The notes under the pieces are model-generated. The model did no database searches. It was not told the DNA's origin and worked only from the letters and a program-made list of their open reading frames with translations. A program made the position numbers and the translations under genes. A stretch of 64,000 nucleotides of DNA from Pseudoxanthomonas sp. PXM01 (GTDB taxonomy: Bacteria > Pseudomonadota > Gammaproteobacteria > Xanthomonadales > Xanthomonadaceae). The stretch lies in NCBI RefSeq assembly GCF_014851815.1, contig NZ_JACVAJ010000002.1, positions 1,302,001 through 1,366,000 of the forward strand, in the 5' to 3' direction. Shown here one piece after another: positions 16,327 to 24,971 of the stretch (position 1 is the stretch's first letter; every line of letters starts with the position of its first letter).

Positions 16327-17688
16327 ATGACGTTTGAAACCTTGGGCCTGGCGCCCGCCCTGCTGCGCGCGCTCGACGAACAGGGCTACACCCAGCCCAC
16401 CCCCATCCAGGAACAGGCCATCCCGCTGGCCCTAGCCGGCCACGACCTGCTGGCGGGCGCGCAGACCGGTACCGGCAAGACCGCCGCATTCGGCCTGCCA
16501 CTGATCCAGTACCTGGCCACGACCCCGCAGGAAGTGCAGCGCGGCGGCCCGCGCAAGCCGCGCGCCCTGGTGCTGACGCCGACCCGCGAACTGGCCGTGC
16601 AGGTGCACGACAGCCTGCGTGGCTACGGCAAGTACCTGCGCATTCCCAGCACCACCATCTACGGCGGCGTCGGCATGGGCAACCAACTGGACGCGCTGCG
16701 CCGTGGCGTGGACCTGGTGATCGCCTGCCCGGGCCGCCTGATCGACCACCTCGAGCGCCGCAGCGTGGACCTGTCGGGCATCGAGATCCTGGTGCTGGAC
16801 GAGGCCGACCGCATGCTCGACATGGGCTTCCTGCCGTCGATCAAGCGCATCCTGGCCAAGCTGCCGCGCCAGAACCGCCAGACCATGCTGTTCTCCGCCA
16901 CCTTCGCCGACCCGATCCGCGAGCTGGCGCTGGAGTTCATGCACGATCCGAAGCAGATCCAGGTGACCCCGCGCAACACCGTCGCCGAGACCATCACCCA
17001 TCGCGTGCACCCGGTCGATGGCAGCCGCAAGCGCGACCTGCTGCTGCACCTGCTGGCGCAGGACAGCCGCCTGCAGACGCTGGTGTTCGCCCGTACCAAG
17101 CACGGCAGCGACAAGCTGGCGACGTTCCTGGAGAAGAGCGGCATCAAGACCGCGGCGATCCACGGCAACAAGTCGCAGGGTGCGCGCCAGCGCGCGCTCA
17201 GCGACTTCAAGGCCGGCCGCATCAACGTGCTGGTCGCCACCGACATCGCCGCGCGCGGCATCGATATCGACCAGCTGCCGCAGGTGATCAACTTCGATCT
17301 GCCGATGGTGGCCGAGGACTACGTGCACCGCATCGGCCGCACTGGCCGCAACGGCTCGACCGGCCAGGCGATCTCGCTGGTCGCGCAGGACGAAGCCAAG
17401 TACCTGCGCGCGATCGTGCGCCTGCTCAACCGCGACATGGACATCCGCGACGTGCCCGGCTTCGAGCTGCAGACGCCGATCCGCTGGGGCAACAGCGCTC
17501 CCGGCAAGGCCGAGCAGCCGGCCGGCGAGCGCACCCCGCGCCGCAACGGTCCGCAGAAGCACGCTCGTCGTCCGCACGGCGATGCGCCGCGCCACGCGCA
17601 TGCCGGCCCGAAGAAGCACGGCGGCCAGCGCCGTGACGGGGGCCGTTCCGGCGGCGCGCGCCAGGGCCAGTCGCGTCCGGCCCGCTAA
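16327..17688 (+). CDS. rhlE: DEAD-box ATP-dependent RNA helicase RhlE
   Basis: RhlE-type helicases unwind short RNA duplexes and act in ribosome assembly and RNA decay, often at low temperature. The 453-residue protein shows the Q motif (GYTQPTPIQEQAIP), AQTGTGKT, PTREL, DEAD (VLDEADRMLDMGF), SAT and HRIGRTGR, then a C-terminal extension rich in Arg, Lys and Gly (from about residue 385) that would bind RNA. Start ATG 16327 (MTFETLGLAPALLRAL) is the standard RhlE N-terminus; the frame is open further upstream, but that lies in the leader. It stands as its own unit, followed by a strong hairpin. Confidence 0.94.
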   Translation: MTFETLGLAPALLRALDEQGYTQPTPIQEQAIPLALAGHDLLAGAQTGTGKTAAFGLPLIQYLATTPQEVQRGGPRKPRALVLTPTRELAVQVHDSLRGYGKYLRIPSTTIYGGVGMGNQLDALRRGVDLVIACPGRLIDHLERRSVDLSGIEILVLDEADRMLDMGFLPSIKRILAKLPRQNRQTMLFSATFADPIRELALEFMHDPKQIQVTPRNTVAETITHRVHPVDGSRKRDLLLHLLAQDSRLQTLVFARTKHGSDKLATFLEKSGIKTAAIHGNKSQGARQRALSDFKAGRINVLVATDIAARGIDIDQLPQVINFDLPMVAEDYVHRIGRTGRNGSTGQAISLVAQDEAKYLRAIVRLLNRDMDIRDVPGFELQTPIRWGNSAPGKAEQPAGERTPRRNGPQKHARRPHGDAPRHAHAGPKKHGGQRRDGGRSGGARQGQSRPAR

Positions 17689-17699
17689 GCTGCACCCCT

Positions 17700-17727
17700 C
17701 GCGCGGCACCGCCCCCGGTGCCGCGCG
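17700..17727 (+). terminator. Hairpin after rhlE
   Basis: A 12 bp perfect stem (CGCGCGGCACCG and its complement) with a four-base CCCC loop starts 11 bases after the rhlE stop. Only a short pyrimidine run (CGCTTCC) follows, so it is a weak intrinsic terminator or a stabilising 3' stem before queD. Confidence 0.6.
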
Positions 17728-17751
17728 CTTCCACGCTCCTGGAACCGTCGC

Positions 17752-18108
17752 ATGGACATCTTCAAGGTTTTCACCGTCGAAGCCGCGCACCGCCTGCCGC
17801 ACGTGCCGGAGGGCCACAAGTGCGCGCGTCTGCACGGGCACTCGTTCCGCATCGAGCTGCACCTGTCCGGCCCGATGGATCCGCATGCGGGCTGGGTCAT
17901 GGACTTTGCCGACGTGAAGGCGGCCTTCAAGCCGATCTACGACCGGCTCGACCATCACTACCTCAACGACATTCCCGGTCTGGAGAACCCCACCAGCGAG
18001 CGGCTGGCTGCGTGGATCTGGGATCAGGCCAAGCCGGTCCTGCCGCTGCTCAGCGCGGTAGTGGTGCACGAAACCTGCACCTCCGGGAGCCGCTATACCG
18101 GCCCCTGA
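17752..18108 (+). CDS. queD: 6-carboxy-5,6,7,8-tetrahydropterin synthase
   Basis: QueD converts dihydroneopterin triphosphate to 6-carboxytetrahydropterin in queuosine (7-deazaguanine) synthesis. The 118-residue length is typical. The zinc histidines lie in [10 protein letters not shown] and [10 protein letters not shown], the catalytic cysteine in [10 protein letters not shown], and the second-half motif DFADVK...LDHHYLND plus the late [10 protein letters not shown] glutamate are all present. It stands alone between rhlE and a phasin gene with no other queuosine genes nearby. Confidence 0.94.
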   Translation: MDIFKVFTVEAAHRLPHVPEGHKCARLHGHSFRIELHLSGPMDPHAGWVMDFADVKAAFKPIYDRLDHHYLNDIPGLENPTSERLAAWIWDQAKPVLPLLSAVVVHETCTSGSRYTGP

Positions 18109-18196
18109 GGGCATGGAACCGGTTTCATACCAGTCCCTACAAGCGTTTGATTTTTAATGGTTCCTGACCGTTCGTCGGATTTCCATACGGCCGTTA

Positions 18197-18225
18197 TTGC
18201 ACTGCAACATGGATAGGCTTATGCT
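18197..18225 (+). promoter_or_regulatory. Sigma-70 promoter for the phasin gene
   Basis: TTGCAC at 18197-18202 and TATGCT at 18220-18225 are separated by 17 bases and each matches four of six consensus positions. The transcript would start near 18232, about 33 bases before the phasin ATG. The 156-base gap upstream of the gene is otherwise AT-richer than its surroundings, as expected for a promoter. Confidence 0.6.
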
Positions 18226-18264
18226 GCGCCGCAACAGATGGGAAATCCCTTTCAGGAGTCCGCC

Positions 18265-18657
18265 ATGACCACGCAATTCAACGAAAGCTTCAGCCAGTTC
18301 ACGCACCAGTTCGCCGCCGCCGCTTCGCGCGCCAACCGCCTGGCCCTGGAAAGCGCCGAGACCGTGTTCGGTGTGCAGCTGAAGACCTTCGAAAAGAACG
18401 TCGACGCCACCACGTCCTTCTTCGGCGAACTCGCCGAGACGCGCGACCTGGACGGTTACAAGAACCTGTGGCCGAAGGGCCTGCAGGTCGCCAAGGACAA
18501 CGCCGAGCGCGTCGTCGCCGCCAGCCAGGAAGTGTTCGGCCTGAGCCTCAAGACCGGTGAAGCCTTCGGCCAGCTGGTGAAGACCCAGTTCGAGACCGCG
18601 ACCGACAACGTCCAGGCCTCCGTGGCCAAGGCGACCAAGGCCGCCAAGGGCAAGTAA
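18265..18657 (+). CDS. Phasin family protein
   Basis: The 130-residue, mostly helical protein matches the phasin family: it begins MTTQFNESFSQFTHQFAAAASRANRLALESAE and contains TFEKNVDATTSFFGELAE and GLSLKTGEAFGQLVKTQFETATDNVQ, then an Ala/Lys-rich tail like those of many phasins. Phasins coat polyhydroxyalkanoate granules or act as amphipathic stress proteins. No PHA synthase gene is in the window, so the link to granules is inferred. The start at 18265 is preceded by CAGGAG; the upstream in-frame ATG at 18238 lacks a site. It has its own promoter and terminator. Confidence 0.85.
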   Translation: MTTQFNESFSQFTHQFAAAASRANRLALESAETVFGVQLKTFEKNVDATTSFFGELAETRDLDGYKNLWPKGLQVAKDNAERVVAASQEVFGLSLKTGEAFGQLVKTQFETATDNVQASVAKATKAAKGK

Positions 18658-18713
18658 GACCCGCTCTGCTCCACCGTTTATTGCGCGGCTCCCCCTCCCT
18701 CCGCGCAGACCGA

Positions 18714-18743
18714 CCCGGCAGCCCCCACGCTGCCGGGTTTTTT
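18714..18743 (+). terminator. Rho-independent terminator after the phasin gene
   Basis: CCCGGCAG (18714-18721) pairs with CTGCCGGG (18730-18737) over an eight-base loop, followed directly by six Ts (18738-18743). This is the clearest intrinsic terminator in this part of the window. It serves the phasin gene and separates it from convergent bioD. Confidence 0.9.
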
Positions 18744-18759
18744 ATTGCGTGCGTTTGCG

Positions 18760-19437
18760 CTAGGGCACCGTGAAGTGCGTGGCCATGGCGCGCGCATCGG
18801 CCTCGGGCGCATACGGCAGGCGTCCCCAGCACGGCACCGGCAGGCGCGCCGAGAGCAGGGCGAAGTTTTCGTCCCTGCGCTCCATGTCCGGATCGACCTC
18901 GTTGGCGATCCAGCCCACCAGTTGGGCGCCGTCGTCCTGGATCGCCCGCGCACTCAATCGCGCGTGATTGATGCAGCCCAGCCGCATGCCCACGACGAGC
19001 ACCACGGGCAGGCGCAACTCCTGCACCAGGTGCCGCTGGTCGAGCGTAGCGGTCAGCGGCGCCGCCCAGCCACCGACACCCTCCACCAGCACAAGGTCGG
19101 CCAGCGGGTGCAGGCGTTCGAAGGCGGACACCAGCACGCCCAGCTGCACGTCCACGCCGGCGTCGCGTGCGGCGATCTCCGGCGCCAGCGGCGCGGGCAG
19201 CGCATACGGATTGAGGTCATCGTAGGGCGGTACCGGATCGCTCGCCGCCTGCAGCGCGAGCGCATCGTCGTTGCGCCAGCCCCGCGGCGTCGCCGTGCAG
19301 CCGCTGGCGACCGGCTTCATGCCGACCGCGCGCATCCCTCGCGCACGGAATGCATGCAGCAGGGCCGCGCTGGCCACAGTCTTGCCGACGCCGGTATCGG
19401 TGCCGGTGATGAACAAGCGGTCCATCGCCCTATCCAT
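18760..19437 (-). CDS. bioD: ATP-dependent dethiobiotin synthetase
   Basis: BioD closes the ureido ring of dethiobiotin from 7,8-diaminopelargonate, CO2 and ATP in biotin synthesis. The 225-residue protein has the P-loop FITGTDTGVGKTVAS at the N-terminus, the KPVASGC motif and VEGVGGWAAPL, all typical. The first Met (19437) has GGAG seven bases upstream; a second Met four codons later is also possible. It overlaps the end of the upstream TMEM175-like gene by eight bases. No other bio genes are in the window. Confidence 0.94.
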   Translation of the reverse strand: MDRAMDRLFITGTDTGVGKTVASAALLHAFRARGMRAVGMKPVASGCTATPRGWRNDDALALQAASDPVPPYDDLNPYALPAPLAPEIAARDAGVDVQLGVLVSAFERLHPLADLVLVEGVGGWAAPLTATLDQRHLVQELRLPVVLVVGMRLGCINHARLSARAIQDDGAQLVGWIANEVDPDMERRDENFALLSARLPVPCWGRLPYAPEADARAMATHFTVP

Positions 19438-20155
19438 CTGCCTGCTCCGGCCAGCGCGCCGCGCCCCAGCGTTGTCCGCGCACGTGCACCAGCCCGGCGA
19501 ACGACAGCAGGAAGTACACGCACCCTGGCAACGCGACCTGCCACGACCGCGACTGGTCGGTCAGCAGTAAGGCGATCGCCACGGATATCAGGCTGACGAG
19601 CACGAAGTAGGCATGCGAAGCGACTTCGCCCGCTGCATTGGATGCCCCTTCGCCATCCAGTGCCAACCGTCGGCGCGCACACCACGCCAGCACGTACAGG
19701 CCGCCGATGCAGGCCGACATGGAGGCGAACGCCAGCCCGTAGAAGACGAACATGAAGGCCAGCGGGCGCGGACCGTTCGCATCGGACAGCGGCATCGGCA
19801 ACCAGCCGCCGGTGATCCAGCCGAAAAAAGTGCCGAGCAGCAGCCGCAGCGGATACACGTAGACCAGCACCAGGAACACCAGCAGCAGGCTTAGCAGCGT
19901 GGCCGGCACGGTGCCCAGCCGATAGCGGCGGCTCCAGCGCACGTGGGCGTACCAGAACATCGCCACCATCGCGAAACTGGCCGCGAACGCGGGCACATTC
20001 TTCAGCGCCTGCAGCAGCCCCGCCATGCTGTCGGGAATGCGTTCGACCGAGATCACGAGCAGGGTGACCGCGAACGCGAACGCGGCGTCGACGAACGCCT
20101 CCAGCCGTGTCACGCCATGACCGCGCCAGCCCGCTTCATCCTCGTGATCGCGCAT
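19430..20155 (-). CDS. TMEM175/DUF1211 family membrane protein
   Basis: The 241-residue protein has about six membrane helices. The first contains FVDAAFAFAVTLLVISVE, a form of the TMEM175 FSDGVFAIAxTLL filter motif, found once as in bacterial members. Bacterial TMEM175 proteins form tetrameric potassium-permeable channels; that role here is family knowledge, not shown. The start at 20155 (MRDHEDEAGWRGH) follows GGGGAG; a longer frame from 20206 has no ribosome site and would enter the divergent promoter. It precedes and slightly overlaps bioD, but no functional link is obvious. Confidence 0.85.
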   Translation of the reverse strand: MRDHEDEAGWRGHGVTRLEAFVDAAFAFAVTLLVISVERIPDSMAGLLQALKNVPAFAASFAMVAMFWYAHVRWSRRYRLGTVPATLLSLLLVFLVLVYVYPLRLLLGTFFGWITGGWLPMPLSDANGPRPLAFMFVFYGLAFASMSACIGGLYVLAWCARRRLALDGEGASNAAGEVASHAYFVLVSLISVAIALLLTDQSRSWQVALPGCVYFLLSFAGLVHVRGQRWGAARWPEQADG

Positions 20156-20245
20156 GCACCCACTCCCCTGTCGCCCACGCAAGGCCCCGCTTGTGTGACA
20201 CATCATATCGGGCCGCCCAGCAGACGCGGGGAGTAGAATCGACCC

Positions 20246-20731
20246 ATGTCATTCACTTCCCAGACGCTCACCGGCAGCAAGCCGGAACAATACGCACAGC
20301 TGGCCGAACAGGCCCGTGCCCTGCTGGCCGGCGAACCCGACCGCATCGCCAACGCGGCCAACCTGTCGGCGCTCCTTTATCACGCCCTGCCGGACTTCAA
20401 CTGGGCGGGTTTCTACTTCTTCGATGGCCGGGAATTGGTGGTCGGTCCGTTCCAAGGCTTACCAGCCTGCGTGCGGATCCCGTTGGACAAGGGGGTCTGC
20501 GGAGCCGCCGCACGCACCCGCCAGACCCAGCGCGTGGACGATGTGGAGGCCTTCCCGGGCCACATCGCCTGTGACTCCGCGTCACGCTCGGAACTGGTGG
20601 TACCGCTGGTGAAAGGGGATGAACTGGTCGGCGTGCTCGACCTGGACAGCCCACGCCTGGCGCGCTTCGATGCCGACGACCAGGCGGGCATGGAACGCAT
20701 CGCCGCCATCTTCGTGGATTCGCTGACATGA
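20246..20731 (+). CDS. msrC: Free methionine-(R)-sulfoxide reductase (GAF domain)
   Basis: A single GAF-domain protein of 161 residues that reduces free methionine-R-sulfoxide. Cysteines 75, 85 and 109 (PACVRIP, KGVCGAAART, HIACDSASRSE) have the same spacing as the three redox cysteines of characterised fRMsr enzymes, so this is not a generic GAF sensor. A good -10, TAGAAT (20234-20239), ends six bases before the ATG with no ribosome site between, which suggests a leaderless transcript. The stop overlaps the next gene's ATG. Confidence 0.92.
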   Translation: MSFTSQTLTGSKPEQYAQLAEQARALLAGEPDRIANAANLSALLYHALPDFNWAGFYFFDGRELVVGPFQGLPACVRIPLDKGVCGAAARTRQTQRVDDVEAFPGHIACDSASRSELVVPLVKGDELVGVLDLDSPRLARFDADDQAGMERIAAIFVDSLT

Positions 20732-21096
20732 CAGGCACCAAGCTGCGCAACATCGGCCCCAAGTCCGCCGCCTGGCTACGCCAGGTCGGCCTGCGCACGC
20801 AGGAGGACCTGGAGTCGGTGGGCGCGGTGGAAGCCTTTATCCGGGTGAAGCGCGCGGGATTCCGTCCCAGCCTCAACCTGCTGTACGCGCTGGAAGGCGC
20901 GCTGCTGGACTGCCACTGGCAGCAGTTGCCTGAAGACCGCCGCAGCGAACTGCTGGTGGCCTACGACGCCGCCGCAGCCTTGCTGCCCCCGCCGCGCGGC
21001 CGCCCCGCCGCCGGCCCGGTGACCACCACGCACACCGAGCGTGAGGAAGACACGGGACCTTCGCTGAACCTGTTCGACTCGCGCGGCGACGACTGA
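20728..21096 (+). CDS. TfoX C-terminal domain protein
   Basis: The 122-residue protein starts TKLRNIGPKSAAWLRQVGLRTQEDLESVGAVEAF and matches the TfoX C-terminal domain, a small helix-hairpin-helix-like fold; the N-terminal TfoX domain is absent. About 85 residues form the domain and the rest is a Pro/Gly/Thr-rich tail. Full-length TfoX/Sxy is the competence co-activator; stand-alone C-terminal domains have no known function. The start overlaps the msrC stop by four bases, so the two are co-translated. Confidence 0.82.
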   Translation: MTGTKLRNIGPKSAAWLRQVGLRTQEDLESVGAVEAFIRVKRAGFRPSLNLLYALEGALLDCHWQQLPEDRRSELLVAYDAAAALLPPPRGRPAAGPVTTTHTEREEDTGPSLNLFDSRGDD

Positions 21097-21110
21097 TCCA
21101 CCCCATCCCG

Positions 21111-21116
21111 TATACT
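21111..21116 (+). promoter_or_regulatory. Likely -10 element of the btuB leader
   Basis: TATACT sits 12 to 15 bases before the first paired region of the cobalamin riboswitch, so transcription from about 21123 would yield an intact aptamer. I cannot see a convincing -35, but the position fits. Confidence 0.45.
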
Positions 21117-21123
21117 GCGCGCG

Positions 21124-21320
21124 CTTTCAGGTGACCCCGGCAGTCCTGCCATGGGTTGAAACGGGAAGCCGGTGACCCGCACACGCGGCATTCCGGCGCT
21201 GCCCCCGCAACGGTAGGCGAAGACAACCGCGGCATCGGCCACTGTGCGATCACGCATGGGAAGGCGCCACGGCAGCGTGCACGGCACGCCTTCGCAAGCC
21301 CGGAGACCGGCCTGGAAGTC
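21124..21320 (+). ncRNA. Cobalamin (B12) riboswitch aptamer
   Basis: The sequence carries the conserved adenosylcobalamin aptamer landmarks in order: the 5' stem with TTCAGGTGACC (from 21125), GGGTTGAAACGGGAAGCCGG, the core GCTGCCCCCGCAACGGTA (around 21203), the B12-box-like GGCCACTGTG (21237-21246) and the closing CAAGCCCGGAGACCGGCCTGG (ending near 21315). The element binds a B12 coenzyme and turns off the downstream gene. It precedes btuB by about 140 bases, which contain the expression platform. Confidence 0.93.
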
Positions 21321-21325
21321 CACTG

Positions 21326-21452
21326 GTTGCGATGCGGAGGGCGTCGCGGCGTGCCGCGCCGCCGCCTGTCTGCCGCGCTGTCCGCAACGCTCCCTCTCCT
21401 GCATCGCAACTCCACGCCGAAATGAATGCGCGCGGGGCGCGCGATGGAGTTG
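21326..21452 (+). promoter_or_regulatory. Riboswitch expression platform with mutually exclusive stems
   Basis: GTTGCGATGC (21326-21335) pairs perfectly with GCATCGCAAC (21401-21410). An alternative stem pairs CAACTCCA (21407-21414) with TGGAGTTG (21445-21452). The two share CAAC and cannot coexist. The second stem buries GGAG (21446-21449), the ribosome site of btuB. A GCGCGC-GGG-GCGCGC hairpin lies inside it. No T tract is present. This reads as a translational control platform in which B12 binding favours the site-burying fold. Confidence 0.6.
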
Positions 21453-21458
21453 AGTCCG

Positions 21459-23345
21459 ATGTACAGCCGTCATTCCCTTTCCCTTCTCGCCGCCGCGGTC
21501 GCGCTGGCCCTCCCGTTCGCCGCGCAGGCACAGGACGCCACCGATCTCGACGAGATCGTCGTCACCGGCACGCGTACCGACGTCGCCGTGCGCGACAGCC
21601 TGGCGCCGGTGCAGGTCATTGCCCGCGAGGAGATCGAACGCAGCCAGTCGCGTTCGCTGATCGACCTGCTGAAGGGTCGCGCAGGTATCGGCTTCACCAA
21701 CCAGGGCGGCCTGGGCAAGCTGAGCACCCTCAACATCCGCGGCACCGAATCCGACCACGTGCTGGTGCTGGTCGACGGCATCCGCATCGGCTCGGCGACC
21801 GCCGGCCTGGCGTCGTTCCAGGACCTGCCGGTCGACCAGATCGAGCGCATCGAGATCGTGCGCGGCCCGCGCTCCAGCCTGTACGGCTCGGAAGCGATCG
21901 GTGGCGTGATCCAGATCTTCACCCGCCGCGGCACTCAGGGCCTGTCGCGCGAACTGCGTATCGGTGGCGGCAGCCACAACCTGCGCGAAGCCAGCGGTGG
22001 TTTCGCCTACGGCGGCGAACGCGGCTGGATCGGCGCCAACGCCGCCTACCAGGAAACCGACGGCATCAACGCCTGCCGGGGCTCGGGCACGCTGTTCCAG
22101 GGCTGCTTCACCGACGAGCCCGATGACGACGGCTACCGCAACGTCTCGCTCAACGTGCGCGGCGGCTACAAGCTGACCGACACGCTGACGCTGGAAGGCC
22201 ATGCGCTGAACGCCGATGCCTTCAACGAATTCGACGGCAGCATCTACGGCGGCAACGAAGCCGACAACGTGCAGCAGGTGCTGGGCAGCAAGCTGACGTG
22301 GAAGCCGTCCGGCGCCACCACGCTCACCGCGCAGGTCGGTCGTGCGTCCGACAAATCGGACAACTATTTCGCGGACGCCACCTCCGGCGCGCGCGCGTAT
22401 GTCAGCACGTTCGACACGCGTCGCGACACCGCCTCGCTGCAGGGCGACTTCGCGTTCGGCGAGCAGCACCTGCTGACCGCCGGTGCCGACTGGCAGCGCG
22501 ACGAGGTCACCAGCAGCGTCGACTTCGTCAACGATACCGTCGGCGTACCCGTGGACAGCCGCGACAACACCGGCGTATTCATCGAGTACCAGGGCCGCTT
22601 CGGCGCGCAGCAGGTGCAGGCGAGCGTGCGCAACGACGACAACGACCAGTTCGGCAACCACGTCACCGGCAACCTCGGCTGGGGTCTCGCGTTCGGCGGC
22701 GGCTTCAAGCTGACGGTCAACGCCGGCACTGGTTTCAAGGCACCGACCTTCAACGACCTGTACTACCCGTTCTCCGGCAATGCGCTGCTGGAACCCGAGC
22801 GCTCCAAGACGCTCGACATCGGCTTGGCGCAGTACGGCGATGCGTGGAACTGGGGCGTCAACGTCTACGAGACGCGCGTCGAGGACCTGATCGCGCTGGA
22901 CAGCAACTGGTTGCCGGCGAACACCGACGAAGCGCGCATCCGCGGCCTCGAACTGACGGGCGCGTTGACGCTCGCCGGCTTCGACATCGCCGCGCAGGTC
23001 AGCCACACCGATCCGCGCAACCATACGAGCGGCCTGAACTACGACAACCTGCTGGCGCGCCGTGCGCGCAACACCGCACGCCTCGACGTGGACCGCGCGT
23101 TCGGCGACTTCCGCATCGGCGTGACCGGCTACGGTGCCAGCCACCGCTACGACAACGCCGCCAACAGCGTCCGCCTGGCGGGCTACGGCACGCTGGACCT
23201 GCGTCTGGAGTACGCCATCACCGACGAATGGTCGGTGCAGGCGCGCGCCAGCAACGTGTTCGACCGCGAGTACGAAACGATCGCCTGGTACAACCAGCCT
23301 GGTCGCGAGTACGGCCTTAGCCTGCGCTACAGCGCGCGCGACTGA
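21459..23345 (+). CDS. btuB: TonB-dependent vitamin B12 receptor
   Basis: BtuB imports cobalamin across the outer membrane using TonB energy. The 628-residue protein has a signal peptide (to AAQA near residue 23), a TonB box in DLDEIVVTGTRT, a plug domain (SLIDLLKGRAGIGFTNQGG, LVLVDGIRIGSATAG, IERIEIVRGPRSSLYGSEAIGG) and a beta-barrel ending LSLRYSARD. The start at 21459 is selected because GGAG lies nine bases upstream and is the site masked by the riboswitch; ATGs at 21426 and 21444 lack ribosome sites. The riboswitch makes the substrate assignment solid. Confidence 0.95.
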   Translation: MYSRHSLSLLAAAVALALPFAAQAQDATDLDEIVVTGTRTDVAVRDSLAPVQVIAREEIERSQSRSLIDLLKGRAGIGFTNQGGLGKLSTLNIRGTESDHVLVLVDGIRIGSATAGLASFQDLPVDQIERIEIVRGPRSSLYGSEAIGGVIQIFTRRGTQGLSRELRIGGGSHNLREASGGFAYGGERGWIGANAAYQETDGINACRGSGTLFQGCFTDEPDDDGYRNVSLNVRGGYKLTDTLTLEGHALNADAFNEFDGSIYGGNEADNVQQVLGSKLTWKPSGATTLTAQVGRASDKSDNYFADATSGARAYVSTFDTRRDTASLQGDFAFGEQHLLTAGADWQRDEVTSSVDFVNDTVGVPVDSRDNTGVFIEYQGRFGAQQVQASVRNDDNDQFGNHVTGNLGWGLAFGGGFKLTVNAGTGFKAPTFNDLYYPFSGNALLEPERSKTLDIGLAQYGDAWNWGVNVYETRVEDLIALDSNWLPANTDEARIRGLELTGALTLAGFDIAAQVSHTDPRNHTSGLNYDNLLARRARNTARLDVDRAFGDFRIGVTGYGASHRYDNAANSVRLAGYGTLDLRLEYAITDEWSVQARASNVFDREYETIAWYNQPGREYGLSLRYSARD

Positions 23346-23360
23346 TCCGGACGGACGAAG

Positions 23361-23397
23361 AAGGCCGGCAATGGACTGTTCCGTTGCCGGCCTTTTT
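23361..23397 (+). terminator. Rho-independent terminator after btuB
   Basis: AAGGCCGGCAA (23361-23371) pairs with TTGCCGGCCTT (23384-23394), followed by TTTTTG within 23393-23398. It lies 15 bases after the btuB stop and ends its transcript. Confidence 0.9.
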
Positions 23398-23443
23398 GTT
23401 GCCTGCGTGCAGAGGTAAACAGGAAGCCCCGCTTTCCGTGCTC

Positions 23444-23743
23444 ATGACCATGCAACCTGCTTCCCGCGTGACCGTCGTTCCTACCGACCCCGCCAAGCTG
23501 CTGCGCACGCTGTGCAACCACTGGCGGCACAAGTTCGAGATCGAACGCCCCGACGACACCCATGCGCGCATTCCGTTCGGCGACCTCGGCCCGGCTGACT
23601 TCGCGGTGGAAGGCGACGCACTGCTGATCACGCTGTACGCGCCCGATGCGGAAGCACGCACACGCCTGCAGGAGGTGATCGCCTCGCACCTGCGTCGCTT
23701 CGAGCGCAACGAGGCCCTCGTGTTCGACTGGCAAGCGGCGTAA
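23444..23743 (+). CDS. DUF2218 domain protein
   Basis: This 99-residue protein matches DUF2218: ASRVTVVPTDPAKLLRTLCNHWRHKFEIE, then DDTHARIPFGDLGPADFAVEGDALLITLYA and RLQEVIASHLRRFERNEALVFDW. In other bacteria such proteins are often encoded next to TonB-dependent receptors or siderophore genes, and here it follows btuB, beyond a terminator. Function is unknown. The start is either ATG 23444 or ATG 23450; longer forms would begin inside the terminator. It converges on dinB with only eight bases between. Confidence 0.85.
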   Translation: MTMQPASRVTVVPTDPAKLLRTLCNHWRHKFEIERPDDTHARIPFGDLGPADFAVEGDALLITLYAPDAEARTRLQEVIASHLRRFERNEALVFDWQAA

Positions 23744-23751
23744 CAAGCCGC

Positions 23752-24825
23752 CTACGCTTCCTGCGGATCGAACAACCCGGCCTGTACGACGGTTTCCTCG
23801 CGATCCCGGAATCCCGACAGGCCCACCCCGACCAGGCGATAGCGCGTCGCGGGCGGCAGGTCCACGCGTTCGCGCAACGCCAGCGCGATGTCGATGAACT
23901 CCTGCGCGGAGGCCGGCGGCGATTCCGGCGTAAAACTGCGCGTCAGGATGCGGAACTGCGCCGTCTTCAGCTTCAGCACCACGGTGCGGCCGATGCGCTC
24001 GGTCTTGCGACTGGCGGCCCACGCCTTCTCGGCGATGCGCAGGATGTGGGGTTCCAGTTCGGACAGCAGCAGGTCGGTGGCGAAGGTGTCTTCGGATGAG
24101 ATCGACTGCACCGGTTGGTCGGGTTCCACCGGTCGCTCGTCGATGCCGCGCGCGCGCCGGTACAGTCCACCGCCGAAACTGCCGTAGCGCGTTTCCAGCT
24201 CGTGCTGCGAGTACGCCCGCAGGTCACCGACCGTGCGGATGCCATCGGCATTGAGCCTGCCCTGCATCACCTTGCCGACGCCGGGGATGCGCTCGACCGG
24301 CAGCGGCGTCAGGAACGCCTCCACCTGGTGCGGCCGCAGCACGAACTGTCCGTCCGGCTTGCGCCAGTCGGACGCGATCTTGGCGAGGAACTTGTTCGGT
24401 GCCACGCCGGCCGAGGCCGTCAGCTGCGTCTCTTCGCGGATCTGCGCACGGATCGTCTCGGCGACAGCGGTGGCCGTTGGCAGGTCGGACTTCGGCGCGG
24501 TGACGTCGAGGTAGGCCTCGTCCAGCGACAGCGGTTCGACCAGGTCGGTATGGCGCAGGAAGATCTCGCGCACCTGCCGCGATACCGCCTTGTAGCGCGC
24601 GAAATCGGGCGGCACGAAGACGGCCTGCGGACACAACCGCTCCGCGCGTACCGCCGGCATCGCCGAACGCACACCGAAGACGCGCGCCTCGTATGACGCC
24701 GCACACACCACCGAGCGCTCGCCGCGCCACGCCACCACTACCGGCCGTCCACGCAGCGACGGATCGTCGCGCTGCTCCACCGACGCGTAGAAAGCGTCCA
24801 TGTCGATGTGGATGATCTTGCGCAT
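23752..24825 (-). CDS. dinB: DNA polymerase IV (Y-family)
   Basis: DinB is the error-prone translesion polymerase. The 357-residue protein begins [20 protein letters not shown] with the first catalytic Asp, and has the second catalytic set in [12 protein letters not shown]. It ends [10 protein letters not shown], where QAGLF is a sliding-clamp binding peptide. The palm, thumb ([14 protein letters not shown] helix-hairpin-helix) and little finger regions are complete. The start at 24825 is preferred; a longer frame from 24915 adds 30 residues of no family likeness. I see no clear LexA site upstream. Confidence 0.95.
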   Translation of the reverse strand: MRKIIHIDMDAFYASVEQRDDPSLRGRPVVVAWRGERSVVCAASYEARVFGVRSAMPAVRAERLCPQAVFVPPDFARYKAVSRQVREIFLRHTDLVEPLSLDEAYLDVTAPKSDLPTATAVAETIRAQIREETQLTASAGVAPNKFLAKIASDWRKPDGQFVLRPHQVEAFLTPLPVERIPGVGKVMQGRLNADGIRTVGDLRAYSQHELETRYGSFGGGLYRRARGIDERPVEPDQPVQSISSEDTFATDLLLSELEPHILRIAEKAWAASRKTERIGRTVVLKLKTAQFRILTRSFTPESPPASAQEFIDIALALRERVDLPPATRYRLVGVGLSGFRDREETVVQAGLFDPQEA

Positions 24826-24971
24826 CACGCGATGATATCGGCCGCCGTACGCGATCGCATGGATGCGTGCGGCGACGATACGGTTGCGTGTGGAGTCGCG
24901 GACAGAATGCGCCAAACCCTTGCCGCGATTGCACTTCGTCGATGGTACGCCGGCGTATGGAAAAACCGCCG

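Noticed and set aside
18154-18168. TTTGATTTTTAATGG upstream of the phasin gene as an FNR site
   Set aside because: Only the left half-site matches; the right half lacks ATCAA.
21156-21425. Open frame within the btuB leader
   Set aside because: It lies wholly in the cobalamin riboswitch and its platform, whose conserved RNA motifs explain the sequence.
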